NCBI RefSeq assembly: GCF_030758455.1
Contig: NZ_CP132353.1
Coordinates: 4,154,001 to 4,218,000, forward strand
Direction of reading: 5' to 3'
Length of the DNA stretch: 64,000 bases
DNA from: Erwinia pyri
GTDB taxonomy: Bacteria > Pseudomonadota > Gammaproteobacteria > Enterobacterales > Enterobacteriaceae
A program made the position numbers and the translations under genes. Each line of letters opens with the position of its first letter. Within the stretch, counting starts at the first letter, position 1. Below, piece after piece: positions 18,395 to 29,966 of this stretch. The notes under the pieces were generated by a model, which did not search any database, was not told the origin of the DNA, and worked only from the letters and a program-made list of their open reading frames with translations.

Positions 18395-20211
18395 ATACCG
18401 TTCACCCCATCATTGCGCAAGTCACGCAACGCATTATTGATCGTTCCGCAGAGAGCCGAAGCGCCTATCTGGCGCGTATTGAGGCCGCCCGATCCAAAAC
18501 CGTGCAGCGCGCCAAACTGGCCTGCGGCAACCTGGCGCACGGGTTCGCTACCTGCCAGCCTGACGATAAAACAGCGCTGAAAAATATGGTGCGCAGCAAT
18601 ATCGCCATTATCACCGCTTACAACGACATGCTTTCTGCCCACCAGCCCTATGAAACTTACCCGGATAAAATCCGCCGCGCCCTGAGCCAGGTGGGTGCTG
18701 TGGGTCAGGTAGCGGGCGGCGTGCCTGCGATGTGTGACGGCGTGACCCAGGGCCAGGACGGCATGGAGCTGTCGCTGATGAGCCGCGATATTATCGCCAT
18801 GTCCGCTGCGGTCGGTCTCTCCCATAACATGTTCGACGGCGCCCTGTTCCTGGGGATCTGCGACAAAATCGTGCCGGGTCTGGTTATGGCGGCCCTCTCC
18901 TTCGGTCATCTGCCGGCGCTGTTTATCCCGGCCGGCCCGATGAGCAGCGGCCTGCCGAATAAAGAAAAAGTCCGCGTGCGCCAGCTCTATGCCGAAGGCA
19001 AAGCCGATCGACAGGCTCTGCTGGAGGCGGAAGCGGCCTCCTATCATGGTATTGGTACCTGTACCTTTTACGGCACCGCTAACACCAACCAGATGGTTAT
19101 GGAAGTGATGGGTCTGCACCTGCCCGGCTCTTCCTTTGTCCATCCCGATACGCCGCTGCGCGAGGCGCTGACTGAAGCCGCCGCCCGCCAGGTGACGCGC
19201 CTGACGGAAACCTCCGGCAATTACCTGCCCGTGGGCAAGCTGATTGATGAAAAAGTGGTGGTAAACGGGATTGTGGCGCTGCTTGCCACGGGCGGCTCTA
19301 CCAACCTGACCATGCATATGGTGGCGATGGCGCGCGCGGCGGGCATTCAGATTAACTGGGATGACTTCTCCGATCTCTCCGAAGCCATTCCGCTGCTGTG
19401 CCGCATCTATCCCAATGGTCCGGCGGACATTAACCAGTTCCACGCCTCTGGCGGCGTAGCTTTGCTGGTACGTGAGCTGCTGAACCACGGCTTACTGCAT
19501 GAAGATGTTGAAACCGTGGCCGGATCCGGTCTGCATCGCTATACCCAGGAACCCTGGCTGGATAACGGGAAGCTGGCCTGGCGTGAAGGCAGCGAAATAT
19601 CGCTGGATGAGAAGGTGATCGCATGCGTATCACGCCCCTTTGAGCAGCATGGCGGCACAAAAGTGCTGCAGGGCAACCTGGGCCGCGCGGTGATGAAGAC
19701 CTCTGCGGTGCCGGCTGACAATCAGATTATCGAAGCGCCCGCAGTGGTGTTTGAAAGCCAGCATGATGTTGTGCCCGCGTTTGAGGCTGGAGAATTGAAT
19801 CAGGATTGCGTGGTCGTGGTGCGCTTTCAGGGTCCGCAGGCCAACGGCATGCCGGAACTGCATAAGCTGATGCCACCGCTTGGTGTGCTGATGGATCGCG
19901 GCTTTAAGGTGGCGCTGGTCACCGATGGCCGTTTATCTGGCGCATCGGGCAAGGTGCCTTCAGCCATCCATGTCACCCCTGAAGCCTGTACCGGCGGCCT
20001 GCTGGCCAAAGTCCGCAGTGGCGACATCATCCGCGTTAACGGCCGCACGGGTGAGCTGACGCTACGGGTTGATAACGACGAGCTGGCGGCACGAACCGCC
20101 TTTCAGCCAGACCTGAGTGCTGAACATATTGGCTCCGGACGCGAGCTGTTCAGCGCGCTACGCAGCCAGCTTTCGGGTGCCGAACAGGGTGCCTGCTGCA
20201 TCAAATTTTAA
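18391..20211 (+). CDS. edd: 6-phosphogluconate dehydratase
   Basis: Converts 6-phosphogluconate to 2-keto-3-deoxy-6-phosphogluconate, the first committed step of the Entner-Doudoroff route. The 606-residue protein (E. coli 603) belongs to the IlvD/Edd family with iron-sulfur cluster cysteines in [11 protein letters not shown] and [11 protein letters not shown], plus the [12 protein letters not shown] block. AGGA lies upstream inside gntK. The eda gene follows after 13 bases. The cytoplasmic enzyme receives its substrate from the upstream kinase. Confidence 0.96.
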   Translation: MNTVHPIIAQVTQRIIDRSAESRSAYLARIEAARSKTVQRAKLACGNLAHGFATCQPDDKTALKNMVRSNIAIITAYNDMLSAHQPYETYPDKIRRALSQVGAVGQVAGGVPAMCDGVTQGQDGMELSLMSRDIIAMSAAVGLSHNMFDGALFLGICDKIVPGLVMAALSFGHLPALFIPAGPMSSGLPNKEKVRVRQLYAEGKADRQALLEAEAASYHGIGTCTFYGTANTNQMVMEVMGLHLPGSSFVHPDTPLREALTEAAARQVTRLTETSGNYLPVGKLIDEKVVVNGIVALLATGGSTNLTMHMVAMARAAGIQINWDDFSDLSEAIPLLCRIYPNGPADINQFHASGGVALLVRELLNHGLLHEDVETVAGSGLHRYTQEPWLDNGKLAWREGSEISLDEKVIACVSRPFEQHGGTKVLQGNLGRAVMKTSAVPADNQIIEAPAVVFESQHDVVPAFEAGELNQDCVVVVRFQGPQANGMPELHKLMPPLGVLMDRGFKVALVTDGRLSGASGKVPSAIHVTPEACTGGLLAKVRSGDIIRVNGRTGELTLRVDNDELAARTAFQPDLSAEHIGSGRELFSALRSQLSGAEQGACCIKF

Positions 20212-20224
20212 TGGAGAACCCTTT

Positions 20225-20866
20225 ATGAATAACTGGAAAACCAGCGCTGAGCAGATCCTGACTTCCGGTCCGGTCGTCCCGGTGATCGTTATCAATAAGC
20301 TGGAATATGCAGTGCCGCTGGCGAAAGCATTAGTGGCAGGCGGCGTACGCGTGCTGGAAGTGACGCTGCGCACGGCCTGCGGCGTGGAGGCCATCCGGGC
20401 CATTGCTCAGCAAGTGCCGGAAGCGATCGTCGGTGCGGGTACGGTGATCAATTCGCAGCAGCTGCAGCAGGTTACCGAAGCGGGTGCGCAGTTTGCGATC
20501 AGCCCCGGCCTGACGGAGGATCTTCTGAAGGCGGCCAGTGCAGGTTCGATCCCGCTGATCCCCGGGATCAGCACCGTTTCTGAACTGATGCTGGGGATGG
20601 ATTATGGCCTGCGCGAGTTTAAATTCTTCCCGGCGGAAGCGAACGGCGGTGTTAAGGCGCTACAGGCGATTGCCGGCCCCTTCCCTCAGGTCCGTTTCTG
20701 CCCGACGGGCGGTATCTCCCCCGCCAACTACCGTGATTATCTGGCGTTGAAAAGCGTGCACTGCATCGGTGGCTCCTGGCTGGTGCCCAACGAGGCGCTG
20801 GAGACAGGCGATTATCACCGTATTACCATGCTGGCTCGTGAAGCGGTAGCAGGCGCCTCCGCCTGA
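20225..20866 (+). CDS. eda: KDPG aldolase
   Basis: Splits 2-keto-3-deoxy-6-phosphogluconate into pyruvate and glyceraldehyde 3-phosphate. The 213-residue protein equals E. coli Eda in length. It shows the proton-transfer glutamate in VLEVTLRT and the Schiff-base lysine in [14 protein letters not shown] start at ATG 20225, which has GGAG eleven bases upstream, rather than at the longer frame from 20117. It is the last gene of gntK-edd-eda, and its last 52 bases overlap the end of aceK on the other strand. Confidence 0.95.
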   Translation: MNNWKTSAEQILTSGPVVPVIVINKLEYAVPLAKALVAGGVRVLEVTLRTACGVEAIRAIAQQVPEAIVGAGTVINSQQLQQVTEAGAQFAISPGLTEDLLKAASAGSIPLIPGISTVSELMLGMDYGLREFKFFPAEANGGVKALQAIAGPFPQVRFCPTGGISPANYRDYLALKSVHCIGGSWLVPNEALETGDYHRITMLAREAVAGASA

Positions 20867-22617
20867 TCCTGCCGCAGAGCCTGGCTTACCGTCAGGCTCT
20901 GCGGATAACGCTGGCAAAAACGCTGTCGGCGGCGATAGGCAAACACATCTTCGATATGCCCTTCCCGGATCCGCTGTTGCAGAGCACGCCAGAATTGGGC
21001 GGTAAACAGCTCTGCATGCATCTCCTCGAACAGGCGCGCAATAGCGGGATCGACACAGAGATAATGGCGGAACTCCTGCGGAAAAATATCCTCCGGCGAG
21101 ACGCTGTACCACGGCTCGTGACTCAGCTCATCTTCCGGATAACGGGAGGCAGGAATTTCACGGAAATTCACCTCCGTCATGTAACTGATTTCATCGTAAT
21201 CATAAAACACCACCCGTCCGTGCCGGGTCACGCCGAAGTTTTTATAGAGCATATCGCCAGGGAAGATATTGGCGGCGGCAAGCTGCTTCACGGCGTTGCC
21301 ATACTCCTCAATCGCTTCGCGGCGCTGCTGCTCATCCGCCTGCGCCAGCCAGAGATTCAGCGGCATCATGCGTCGCTCCAGGTAGAGGTGGCTGACGATC
21401 ACTTTGTCACCCTGCAGCTGAATTTTCTCCGGGATCTCCTGCTGCATTGCCAGCCACAGCGGCTCGCTGATGCGCGCTCTCTCCAGCGCAAAATTTTCAA
21501 ACTCCTGGGTATCCGCCATACGCCCCACGCGGTCATGCTCTTTCACCAGCTGATAGCAGGCTCTGACCCGCTCCGGCGTGACCTCTTTTTGCGGCGCAAA
21601 GCGATCTTTAATCACCTTGAACACCCGTTCGTAACCGGGCAGCGTGAAGACCAGCATCACCAGCCCCCGTACGCCGGGTGCGATGACATAAGGCTCCGTG
21701 GTGGCCGCCATGAACTGCAAATACTCACGATAGCATTCGGTTTTGCCATGCTTCTGGCAGCCAATTGCCATGTAGAGCTCAGCGGTGGTTTTTCCGGGCA
21801 GGATCTCGCGTAACCACGCCACCAGCGCGGCGGGCAACGGGGCACCGACCATAAAATAGGCGCGGGCAAAGCCAAACACGATGCTGGCTTCACGCTTGCG
21901 CGTCAGGCAGGTATCGATCAAAAGCTCACCCCGCTCGCTGCGATGTATCGGCAGCAGGAAGGCATAAACGCCGCTGCTGAGCCGCAGTTTCGCCACCAGC
22001 CAGGCCGCCTTGTTGCGGAAAAAAAGCTCGTTTGCCACTTCAAGCGATCCCTCATCCAGCTCCTGCTGTGCGAAGTTTTCCCGCAGATGGGCGATCACAA
22101 AGCCAATGTCACGCTGAAGATCCTCCCAGGGCAGACGCAGCGGCAGGTCGGACAGAACGCGACTGAGTAATGCCTGCCAGTTCTTATCAGCGCGGAACGT
22201 TTTTGCCAGCGGGCGGGAGAGGATGCGCTCTCTGTCCGGCTGCGAGCTGAAGATAAACAGCCTCTCAGGCGTCAGCAGTTGATGACCATACAGTCGGCAA
22301 TAGACTGAATTAAAAAAACTTTCGGCGATTTCAAAACGAGGGTAATCAGGCAACAAGCTGGTGTAAATGGCCTTCACCCGTAACAGAAAATCACCGTCAA
22401 CATCCGGCCCGCCGGTGATGTGGCGTAGCTGCTCTACCACCAGCCCCACGTGACGGTCATAAAGATGAATACGCGCCTTCATTGCGGCCTGCACGGCGCT
22501 CCAGTCCGCCTGTTCAAAACGGTGCTGGGCCCCCGATGTCACCTCCAGAAAGCGACCGTACTGCGCATCAAATCCCTGCAGGATGGTGTGTGCTATCAGC
22601 GTTTCCAGTGATGACAT
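20815..22617 (-). CDS. aceK: Isocitrate dehydrogenase kinase/phosphatase
   Basis: Bifunctional enzyme that inactivates or reactivates isocitrate dehydrogenase, steering isocitrate into the glyoxylate bypass. At 600 residues it is longer than E. coli AceK (578). Conserved blocks include [49 protein letters not shown] and the [17 protein letters not shown] end. After that end comes an extra ~22-residue tail ([20 protein letters not shown]…) that overlaps eda tail to tail. GGAGG lies before the start. It is the third gene of aceBAK, only 19 bases after aceA. Confidence 0.95.
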   Translation of the reverse strand: MSSLETLIAHTILQGFDAQYGRFLEVTSGAQHRFEQADWSAVQAAMKARIHLYDRHVGLVVEQLRHITGGPDVDGDFLLRVKAIYTSLLPDYPRFEIAESFFNSVYCRLYGHQLLTPERLFIFSSQPDRERILSRPLAKTFRADKNWQALLSRVLSDLPLRLPWEDLQRDIGFVIAHLRENFAQQELDEGSLEVANELFFRNKAAWLVAKLRLSSGVYAFLLPIHRSERGELLIDTCLTRKREASIVFGFARAYFMVGAPLPAALVAWLREILPGKTTAELYMAIGCQKHGKTECYREYLQFMAATTEPYVIAPGVRGLVMLVFTLPGYERVFKVIKDRFAPQKEVTPERVRACYQLVKEHDRVGRMADTQEFENFALERARISEPLWLAMQQEIPEKIQLQGDKVIVSHLYLERRMMPLNLWLAQADEQQRREAIEEYGNAVKQLAAANIFPGDMLYKNFGVTRHGRVVFYDYDEISYMTEVNFREIPASRYPEDELSHEPWYSVSPEDIFPQEFRHYLCVDPAIARLFEEMHAELFTAQFWRALQQRIREGHIEDVFAYRRRQRFCQRYPQSLTVSQALRQDQAEAPATASRASMVIR

Positions 22618-22636
22618 AAGGGCCTCCTTCAGATAA

Positions 22637-23941
22637 TCAGAACTGCTGCTCTTCCGTCGACCCGGTCAGCGCCGTAACCGATGAGACGCCGCCCTGGATG
22701 ATAGTGGTCACGCTGTCGAAATAGCCTGTTCCCACTTCCTGCTGATGCGAGGAGAAGGTGTAACCCTGTTCACGCGCGGCAAACTCCGGCTGCTGGACCT
22801 TCTCCACGTAGTGACGCATCCCTTCACCCTGCGCATAGGCCTGCGCCAGATCGAACATGTTGAACCACATGCTGTGGATCCCCGCCAGCGTAATGAACTG
22901 GAAGCGGTAGCCCATCTCGCTCAGCGCCTGCTGAAAACGGGCAATGGTGGGATCGTCGAGATTTTTCTTCCAGTTAAAGGAGGGCGAACAGTTGTAGGCC
23001 AGCAGCTTACCCGGGAAGCGGGCATGGATCGCTTCGGCGAAGCGTCTGGCCAGTGTCAGATCTGGCGTAGAGGTTTCGCACCACAATACGTCGGCATAAG
23101 GCGCATAGGCCAGACCACGGCTGATTGCCTGCTCAATACCTGCATGCGTGCGGAAGAAGCCTTCAGGCGTGCGCTCACCGGTGATGAACTGGTGGTCATA
23201 GTCATCGCAGTCAGAGGTGATCAGGTCGGCGGCATCCGCATCCGTACGGGCGATCAGCACCGTTGGCACCGCCATCACGTCCGCCGCCAGCCGGGCCGCA
23301 ACCAGCTTCTGAATCGCTTCCTGCGTCGGCACCAGCACCTTGCCGCCCATATGGCCGCATTTCTTGGCAGAGGCGAGCTGATCCTCGAAATGCACGCCGC
23401 CAGCGCCCGCCTGAATCATCGCCTTCATCAGCTCAAAAGCATTCAACACGCCACCAAAACCCGCTTCCGCATCTGCGACAATCGGCAGGTAGTAATCCAC
23501 ATAACGCGGGTCGCCCGGCTCAATCTGATTTGCCCACTGGATCTGGTCGGCGCGCTGGAAAGTGTTATTAATCCGCTCCACGACGCAGGGCACGGAATTG
23601 GCCGGATAGAGCGACTGGTCCGGATACATGCTGCCTGCCAGATTGGCATCGGCCGCCACCTGCCAGCCGGAGAGATAGACAGCCTCAATGCCAGCTTTGG
23701 CCTGCTGCAGCGCCTGCCCGCCGCTCAGGGCGCCCAGGCTGTTGATATAGCCTTTTTTCGCCCCGCCGTTCAGCAACGTCCAGAGTTTTGCCGCCCCGTT
23801 TTGAGCCAGGGTACAGGCCGGATTCACCGAGCCGCGCAGTTTAATCACCTCTTCAGCAGAGTAAGGACGAGTGATACCTTCCCAGCGGCTATCGCGCCAG
23901 GTTTGCTCAAGCTGTTCGATTTGTTGGGTACGTGGAGTCAT
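22637..23941 (-). CDS. aceA: Isocitrate lyase
   Basis: Cleaves isocitrate to succinate and glyoxylate. The 434 residues match E. coli AceA in length. The catalytic signature KKCGHMGGK is present, along with [10 protein letters not shown] and the [10 protein letters not shown] substrate-binding block. It is the second gene of the operon, 18 bases after malate synthase. Expression is expected only on acetate or fatty acids, under IclR. Confidence 0.97.
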   Translation of the reverse strand: MTPRTQQIEQLEQTWRDSRWEGITRPYSAEEVIKLRGSVNPACTLAQNGAAKLWTLLNGGAKKGYINSLGALSGGQALQQAKAGIEAVYLSGWQVAADANLAGSMYPDQSLYPANSVPCVVERINNTFQRADQIQWANQIEPGDPRYVDYYLPIVADAEAGFGGVLNAFELMKAMIQAGAGGVHFEDQLASAKKCGHMGGKVLVPTQEAIQKLVAARLAADVMAVPTVLIARTDADAADLITSDCDDYDHQFITGERTPEGFFRTHAGIEQAISRGLAYAPYADVLWCETSTPDLTLARRFAEAIHARFPGKLLAYNCSPSFNWKKNLDDPTIARFQQALSEMGYRFQFITLAGIHSMWFNMFDLAQAYAQGEGMRHYVEKVQQPEFAAREQGYTFSSHQQEVGTGYFDSVTTIIQGGVSSVTALTGSTEEQQF

Positions 23942-23959
23942 AGCGCTATCCCCTGTTGA

Positions 23960-25558
<1,599 letters not shown>

Positions 25559-25589
25559 AGCTCTACTCCCGTCACCGATCGCATGGGAA

Positions 25590-25609
25590 AGCGTCCTTTG
25601 CGGGACGCT
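25590..25609. other. Hairpin in the aceB 5' untranslated region
   Basis: AGCGTCC and GGACGCT form perfect seven-base arms around a six-base loop, 32 bases before the aceB start. It could stabilise the mRNA end. There is no T tract, so it is unlikely to terminate transcription. Confidence 0.4.
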
Positions 25610-25663
25610 CTGCTGCTGGGTAATTTTTAACCCGCCAGGACAAGATATAATTATCTAAAATAT

Positions 25664-25690
25664 AAAATCAAAAACTATTTCCATTTTATT
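25664..25690 (-). promoter_or_regulatory. IclR operator region upstream of aceB
   Basis: Read on the minus strand, AAATGGAAATAGTTTTTGAT is nearly identical to the E. coli aceB operator half (AAATGGAAATTGTTTTTGAT). The AT-rich DNA from 25640 to 25770 holds no gene and is the aceBAK promoter region. Confidence 0.75.
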
Positions 25691-25855
25691 TCTTTATTCA
25701 GTTTAACTATTTGAATTTAAATGCAATTAATTTTATTAATTAAAAGAAATGGCTTTCACACTATGTTTTTATTGGCAGGGTTCTGAGGAAAAAGCATGCA
25801 GGATCAACAGGATCAGGAGATTTGCGGGTGGCGATCGTGGAGGGAAAAAAGCAAT

Positions 25856-25893
25856 AAAAAAAGGCCCGATCCTGACGATCGCGGCCCCTTTTT
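25856..25893 (-). terminator. Intrinsic terminator of metA
   Basis: GGGGCCGCGATC and GATCGGGCC on the minus strand form a bulged hairpin around CGTCAG-like loop bases. It is flanked by A and T runs on both sides, so it may act in both directions. It lies 14 bases after the metA stop. Confidence 0.75.
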
Positions 25894-25906
25894 GCTGTAG
25901 CGGGAA

Positions 25907-26836
25907 TTAATCCAGGCTGGGGTTCATATGGCGCAGATCAAACGGCGTGATCTGATAAACATAGTAGTTAAGCCAGTTGGAAAACAGCAGATTACCGTGG
26001 CTACGCCAGCTGGCACGCGGCGGAAGCTCAGGATTATCCTGGGGGAAATAATTATGGGGAATTTCCGGGTGCAGACCCGCTTCATAGTCGCGATGATATT
26101 CCCCGGAGAGCGTCAGCGCATCATATTCAGGATGGCCGGTGACGAACGCCAGCCGTTTGTCTTTGCTGGCAAACAGATAGGCCCCGGTCTGCTCCGATTC
26201 CGCAAAGATTTCCAGATCGGTGTAATCACGCAGCAGCTGCGTAGGGAAATCGGCATAGCGGGAATGAGGAGCCAGGAAGGTGTCATCAAAGCCGCGCGTC
26301 AGAAGCGCATGCGGATGCAGGATCTGATGATCATAGACGCCAGATAATTTGGTTTCCCGCGTCTGTTTTGGAATGCCATACAGGATATTCAGCGCGGCCT
26401 GCACGGCCCAGCAGACAAACAGCGTGGAGGTAACATGCTCTTTCGCCCAGTGCAGCACCTTCTGGATCTGCGGCCAGTACGCTACATCATCGAAATCAAC
26501 CAGTCCCAGGGGGGCGCCAGTAACGATCAGCCCATCGTAATTATCATGCTGAATATCTTCAAAATTGCAGTAGAAGTTATTCAGATGCTCCATCGGCGTA
26601 TTGCGGGTTTCACGGCTGTCGATACGCAGCAGCTGAATGTCGATCTGCAGCGGCGAGTTAGAGAGCAGGCGAAGAAACTGGTTCTCGGTCTCAATCTTTT
26701 TCGGCATCAGATTCAGTACCAGCACTTTCAACGGGCGGATCTCCTGCGTGCTGGCCCTGGTTGAGGTCATCACAAAGACATTTTCGTTGCGCAGAAAATT
26801 CACGGCTGGTAATTCATCGGGTACCCTGATTGGCAT
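25907..26836 (-). CDS. metA: Homoserine O-succinyltransferase
   Basis: Activates homoserine with succinyl-CoA, the first committed step of methionine synthesis. The 309 residues match E. coli MetA in length and almost in sequence. The nucleophilic cysteine is in [12 protein letters not shown] and the catalytic histidine/glutamate in [10 protein letters not shown]. MetJ-type boxes and a MetR site lie upstream, matching the known dual control of metA. Cytoplasmic. In E. coli it also follows aceBAK. Confidence 0.97.
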   Translation of the reverse strand: MPIRVPDELPAVNFLRNENVFVMTSTRASTQEIRPLKVLVLNLMPKKIETENQFLRLLSNSPLQIDIQLLRIDSRETRNTPMEHLNNFYCNFEDIQHDNYDGLIVTGAPLGLVDFDDVAYWPQIQKVLHWAKEHVTSTLFVCWAVQAALNILYGIPKQTRETKLSGVYDHQILHPHALLTRGFDDTFLAPHSRYADFPTQLLRDYTDLEIFAESEQTGAYLFASKDKRLAFVTGHPEYDALTLSGEYHRDYEAGLHPEIPHNYFPQDNPELPPRASWRSHGNLLFSNWLNYYVYQITPFDLRHMNPSLD

Positions 26837-26861
26837 AACCTTGTTTCCTCATTTAACCATT

Positions 26862-26885
26862 TATACGTTTAGACATCCAGACAGC
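26862..26885. promoter_or_regulatory. MetJ operator (three tandem met boxes) upstream of metA
   Basis: Three adjacent eight-base units, TATACGTT, TAGACATC and CAGACAGC, read on the minus strand as GCTGTCTG, GATGTCTA, AACGTATA. They resemble the met box AGACGTCT. MetJ with S-adenosylmethionine would repress metA here. Confidence 0.7.
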
Positions 26886-26932
26886 CAAAGATAGCGCGGC
26901 AGCCGCTGAATGTCGAGGTCTCATCAGCTAGT

Positions 26933-26945
26933 TGAAAATGTTTCA
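26933..26945. promoter_or_regulatory. MetR box upstream of metA
   Basis: TGAAAATGTTTCA is an exact match to TGAA-N5-TTCA, 97 bases before the metA start. It overlaps the stop codon of the upstream LysR gene. Confidence 0.5.
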
Positions 26946-27794
26946 TCTCTGATCGCTGAACATCTCGACAAACGGCAGCGTCACCGCCGCGTCTGAACTG
27001 GCATGGCGATAAAGCAGCCAGGTACGGCTTTTTACGGCTTCTCCGCCGACCGCTATCGGCATGCGGAACAGCTCCTCTGCCAGCGGCTGATAGCTGGAAA
27101 CAATGGCGTAGCCCAGTCCCCGCTCGACCATAGCCAGGCAGACTTCCAGCTTGTCCACGCTCATCGCCACCCGGGGCGCCAGCGTATAACTGGCATTCCA
27201 CCATCGCTCAATCAGTTTAGTGATGTGCCCACCGTGATTGATTTTGATCTGCGGCAGATGGGGTAACAGCGCCAGATCGATGGGCTGGCGGTTGATCAGG
27301 TAATAATCATCCTCATCGACCAGCCTTTTCCCCTCTTTCCAGCCGTAATCATCTTTGACCAGCGCCAGATGCACATCCCCACGCTGAAGCTTGAGGAACA
27401 TCTCTTCACTGAGACCGCTCACCAGGTGCACATTGATACCCGGATGCCGCTGGCTGAACCCGGCTAACAGATCGGGCAGCCGGTAAGCGGCATAGTTACT
27501 GGAGACGCCTATCCGCAGCTCCCCCTGCTGAGGTCCATTGAGGCTTTGCAGCGTAGTGCGTAACAGCTGAAGTTCATCCAGTACCGTCTGGGCATGCTGC
27601 GCCAGATAACGCCCCTGAGCGGTGAAGGTCAGACCGCGGCCTCCCTCTTCAAAGAGCTGGATCGCCAGCTTGCGTTCAATCTGCCGCAGGCGATAGCTCA
27701 GCGCAGGCTGGGAAGTAAAGAGCACATCCGCTGCACGGGTTATGTTCTTGTACTGCCAGACAGTGCGAATAATCAGCCAGTCTTTTTCGTTCAT
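26943..27794 (-). CDS. LysR family transcriptional regulator
   Basis: The 283-residue protein starts with the LysR helix-turn-helix (ITRAADVLFTSQPALSYRLRQIE) and continues into the two-lobed effector domain (GELRIGVSSNYAAYRLPDLL). I chose the ATG at 27794, preceded by GAGGG, because the helix-turn-helix then begins about 17 residues in, as usual. The longer frame to 27971 would add 59 unlikely residues. It is divergent from the M20-binding protein-M28 operon and probably controls it. The effector is unknown. The gene ends inside a MetR box for metA. Confidence 0.88.
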   Translation of the reverse strand: MNEKDWLIIRTVWQYKNITRAADVLFTSQPALSYRLRQIERKLAIQLFEEGGRGLTFTAQGRYLAQHAQTVLDELQLLRTTLQSLNGPQQGELRIGVSSNYAAYRLPDLLAGFSQRHPGINVHLVSGLSEEMFLKLQRGDVHLALVKDDYGWKEGKRLVDEDDYYLINRQPIDLALLPHLPQIKINHGGHITKLIERWWNASYTLAPRVAMSVDKLEVCLAMVERGLGYAIVSSYQPLAEELFRMPIAVGGEAVKSRTWLLYRHASSDAAVTLPFVEMFSDQR

Positions 27795-27954
27795 CGTGCC
27801 CTCGCCCCCCTGAAAACCTTCATCCATAAAATATTTTTTGCCTGCATGATGCAAGCCATAAAAAAGCTCAATTGGGCAGCGAGCAAAAAAAAGCCTATAT
27901 CTTTTTAACGCTCTGGTTTTACAGAATTTAACTGCACCTAATTGGGGAGCCATT

Positions 27955-29163
27955 ATGTCGGAACGCACCATCAGCGCGCAGAAAGATAAAATTATTTATG
28001 CGCTTGAGCAGATTAGCCCGGCAATGCGCGACCTGGCGCTGAGTCTGCATCAACACCCGGAACTCAGCTTTGCAGAGCATCGCTCTGCGGCTGAACTGAT
28101 CGCCCCTCTGCGCCAGGCGGGATTCACCATCGAAACCGGCACGGGCGGCCTTGAGACGGCATTCCGGGCCAGCTGGAAACAGGGGACGGGCGGCCCGACG
28201 ATTGCTTTCCTCGCAGAATATGACGCCTTGCCAGAATTAGGTCATGCCTGTGGCCATAACCTTATCGGCACTGCCTCTGTGGCAGCGGCGCTGGCGCTGA
28301 AAGCCGCGCATCTGGAGTTCAACGGATCTGTTGAGGTGATTGGCACACCTGCAGAGGAGGATGGCGGCGGTAAGATCATCATGGTTGAGAAAGGAGTATT
28401 TGATGATGTCGATGCCGTCATGATGTTTCATCCGCGCGAGAAGAATATGGTGCTGCGCGGTGCACTGGCCTGTCATGACTCCACCTTTAAATTTTATGGC
28501 AAAGCGGCGCATGCGGCTTCTGCACCGCAGCTGGGCATCAGTGCGCTGGACGCGGTTATTCATACCTTTAACGGGATCAACGCGCTGCGTCAGTTCTTTA
28601 CTGATGATGTACGCGTACATGGCGTGATCACCCATGGCGGCAGCGCGGCGAATATCGTCCCGGCCTATGCCGAGGCTAAATTTATTCTGCGTGCCGCAAC
28701 GGTTGGCGCGCTTAGCGAGGTACGCCGCAAAGTTTATGCCGCCGTGCATGGCGCAGCAGAGATGAGCGGCGCACGCGTGGAGATAGAAGAGGGGCTGATC
28801 TACGCCGAGCGCAACAACAATCTGGCGCTGGCGGCCCGGTTCACTGACAACCTGGCGTTACTCGGCGTGGAAAGCTACGACCCGCCGGCCAGAGGCGGCG
28901 TAGGATCATCCGATATTGGCAACGTCAGCCAGGTCACCGCCGCCATTCATCCCTATCTGCGCATTGGCGACGTCACCCCGCATACGCCTGAATTTGCGGA
29001 GGCAGCCGGATCTGCAGCGGGTCTTGAAGCCATGCTGACAGCAGCAAAAGCCTTAGCGATGACGGCGTATGACTTATGTCACGACGAAGCGCAGTTAGCC
29101 GCAGTGAAAAACGAATTTATTCAGTGGCATTCACAAACGATTCTGGCAGGAGAGAAACAATGA
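27955..29163 (+). CDS. M20 family metallo-amidohydrolase (AbgB/ACY1L2-like)
   Basis: The 402-residue enzyme has the M20 di-zinc site: LHQHPELSFAE near residue 31, AEYDALPELGHACGHN with D90 and H101, and the catalytic pair in GTPAEEDGGGK (E134/E135). Relatives hydrolyse N-acyl or p-aminobenzoyl amino acids and dipeptides. There is no signal peptide, so it is cytoplasmic. GGGGAG lies six bases before the ATG. Its stop overlaps the start of the binding-protein gene (ATGA), so the two are coupled. The presumed role is cleaving an acylated amino acid or peptide; the substrate is not known. Confidence 0.85.
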   Translation: MSERTISAQKDKIIYALEQISPAMRDLALSLHQHPELSFAEHRSAAELIAPLRQAGFTIETGTGGLETAFRASWKQGTGGPTIAFLAEYDALPELGHACGHNLIGTASVAAALALKAAHLEFNGSVEVIGTPAEEDGGGKIIMVEKGVFDDVDAVMMFHPREKNMVLRGALACHDSTFKFYGKAAHAASAPQLGISALDAVIHTFNGINALRQFFTDDVRVHGVITHGGSAANIVPAYAEAKFILRAATVGALSEVRRKVYAAVHGAAEMSGARVEIEEGLIYAERNNNLALAARFTDNLALLGVESYDPPARGGVGSSDIGNVSQVTAAIHPYLRIGDVTPHTPEFAEAAGSAAGLEAMLTAAKALAMTAYDLCHDEAQLAAVKNEFIQWHSQTILAGEKQ

Positions 29164-29966
29164 TTAAGGTAACTCGTACTCTGGCGCTGGCCTCGCTGGC
29201 ACTCTGCTGTTCCTCTGCGCTGGCGGCGGGTGAAACCCTGCGCGTGGGCGCCGACCTCACCTATCCCCCGTTCCAGTACCGTGATGTGAATGGTAAGCCG
29301 ACAGGCTTTGAAATCGATATCACTAACGCCGTCTGCAAAGCGATAGCGGTAAAATGCGAATATGTCGTCAGCAGCTTTGATGCTGAAATCCCTTCGCTGA
29401 TGGCAAAGAAGGTAGACTTTATTTCGCCCCTCGGCGCGACCATAAAACGGAAGAAGTCGATCGACTTCAGCCACTTCATTTATCACGTTCCTTCACAGCT
29501 GGTGGCGCATAAGGGAACAAATCTGCAGCCTACGGTTGAATCTTTGCAGGGTAAAAATATCGCCGTACAGCAGGGATCAATTCAGGAAATGTACGCCAAT
29601 AAATACTGGGCACCGAAAGGCGTGGAGATCAAAACTTATCCCGATCAGGATGTGATTTATCAGGATCTGGCTGCTGGCCGCCTGGATGGGGCGCTCAGCC
29701 CGGCGGTGGCCGTTACTTTCGGTTTTCTGCAGAAGCCGGAAGGAAAGGACTTTGCCTTAACCGGCCCGGAAGTACGGGATGACGTCCTGTTCAGTATTGG
29801 CTCCGCTTACGGCCTGCGCAAGGGCGATGAGAAAACGCAGCGCATGCTGAACGAAGGACTGGCTAAAATCATGGCCGACGGCACGTGGCAGAAGATCAAG
29901 CAGCACTATTTTGGCGATATCGAAATGAAAGTAACGCGTACGGAGAAAACGGATGCTGCCGAGTGA
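29160..29966 (+). CDS. Periplasmic polar-amino-acid-type substrate-binding protein
   Basis: The 268-residue protein begins with a Sec signal peptide (cleavage near ALA-AGE, residue ~23). The mature part is an SBP family-3 fold typical of lysine/arginine/ornithine, histidine and glutamine binders (LRVGADLTYPPFQYRDVNG, GFEIDITNAVCKA, DFSHFIYHVPSQLV). GGAGAG precedes the ATG. No permease or ATPase gene is next to it, so it must lend its ligand to an importer encoded elsewhere or serve as a sensor. Flanked on both sides by overlapping peptidase genes in the same direction. Confidence 0.87.
   Translation: MIKVTRTLALASLALCCSSALAAGETLRVGADLTYPPFQYRDVNGKPTGFEIDITNAVCKAIAVKCEYVVSSFDAEIPSLMAKKVDFISPLGATIKRKKSIDFSHFIYHVPSQLVAHKGTNLQPTVESLQGKNIAVQQGSIQEMYANKYWAPKGVEIKTYPDQDVIYQDLAAGRLDGALSPAVAVTFGFLQKPEGKDFALTGPEVRDDVLFSIGSAYGLRKGDEKTQRMLNEGLAKIMADGTWQKIKQHYFGDIEMKVTRTEKTDAAE

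Noticed and set aside
22745..23959. A 404-codon open frame antisense to aceA
   Set aside because: It is fully covered by the well-supported isocitrate lyase gene, and its His/Arg-rich product is typical of a shadow frame.
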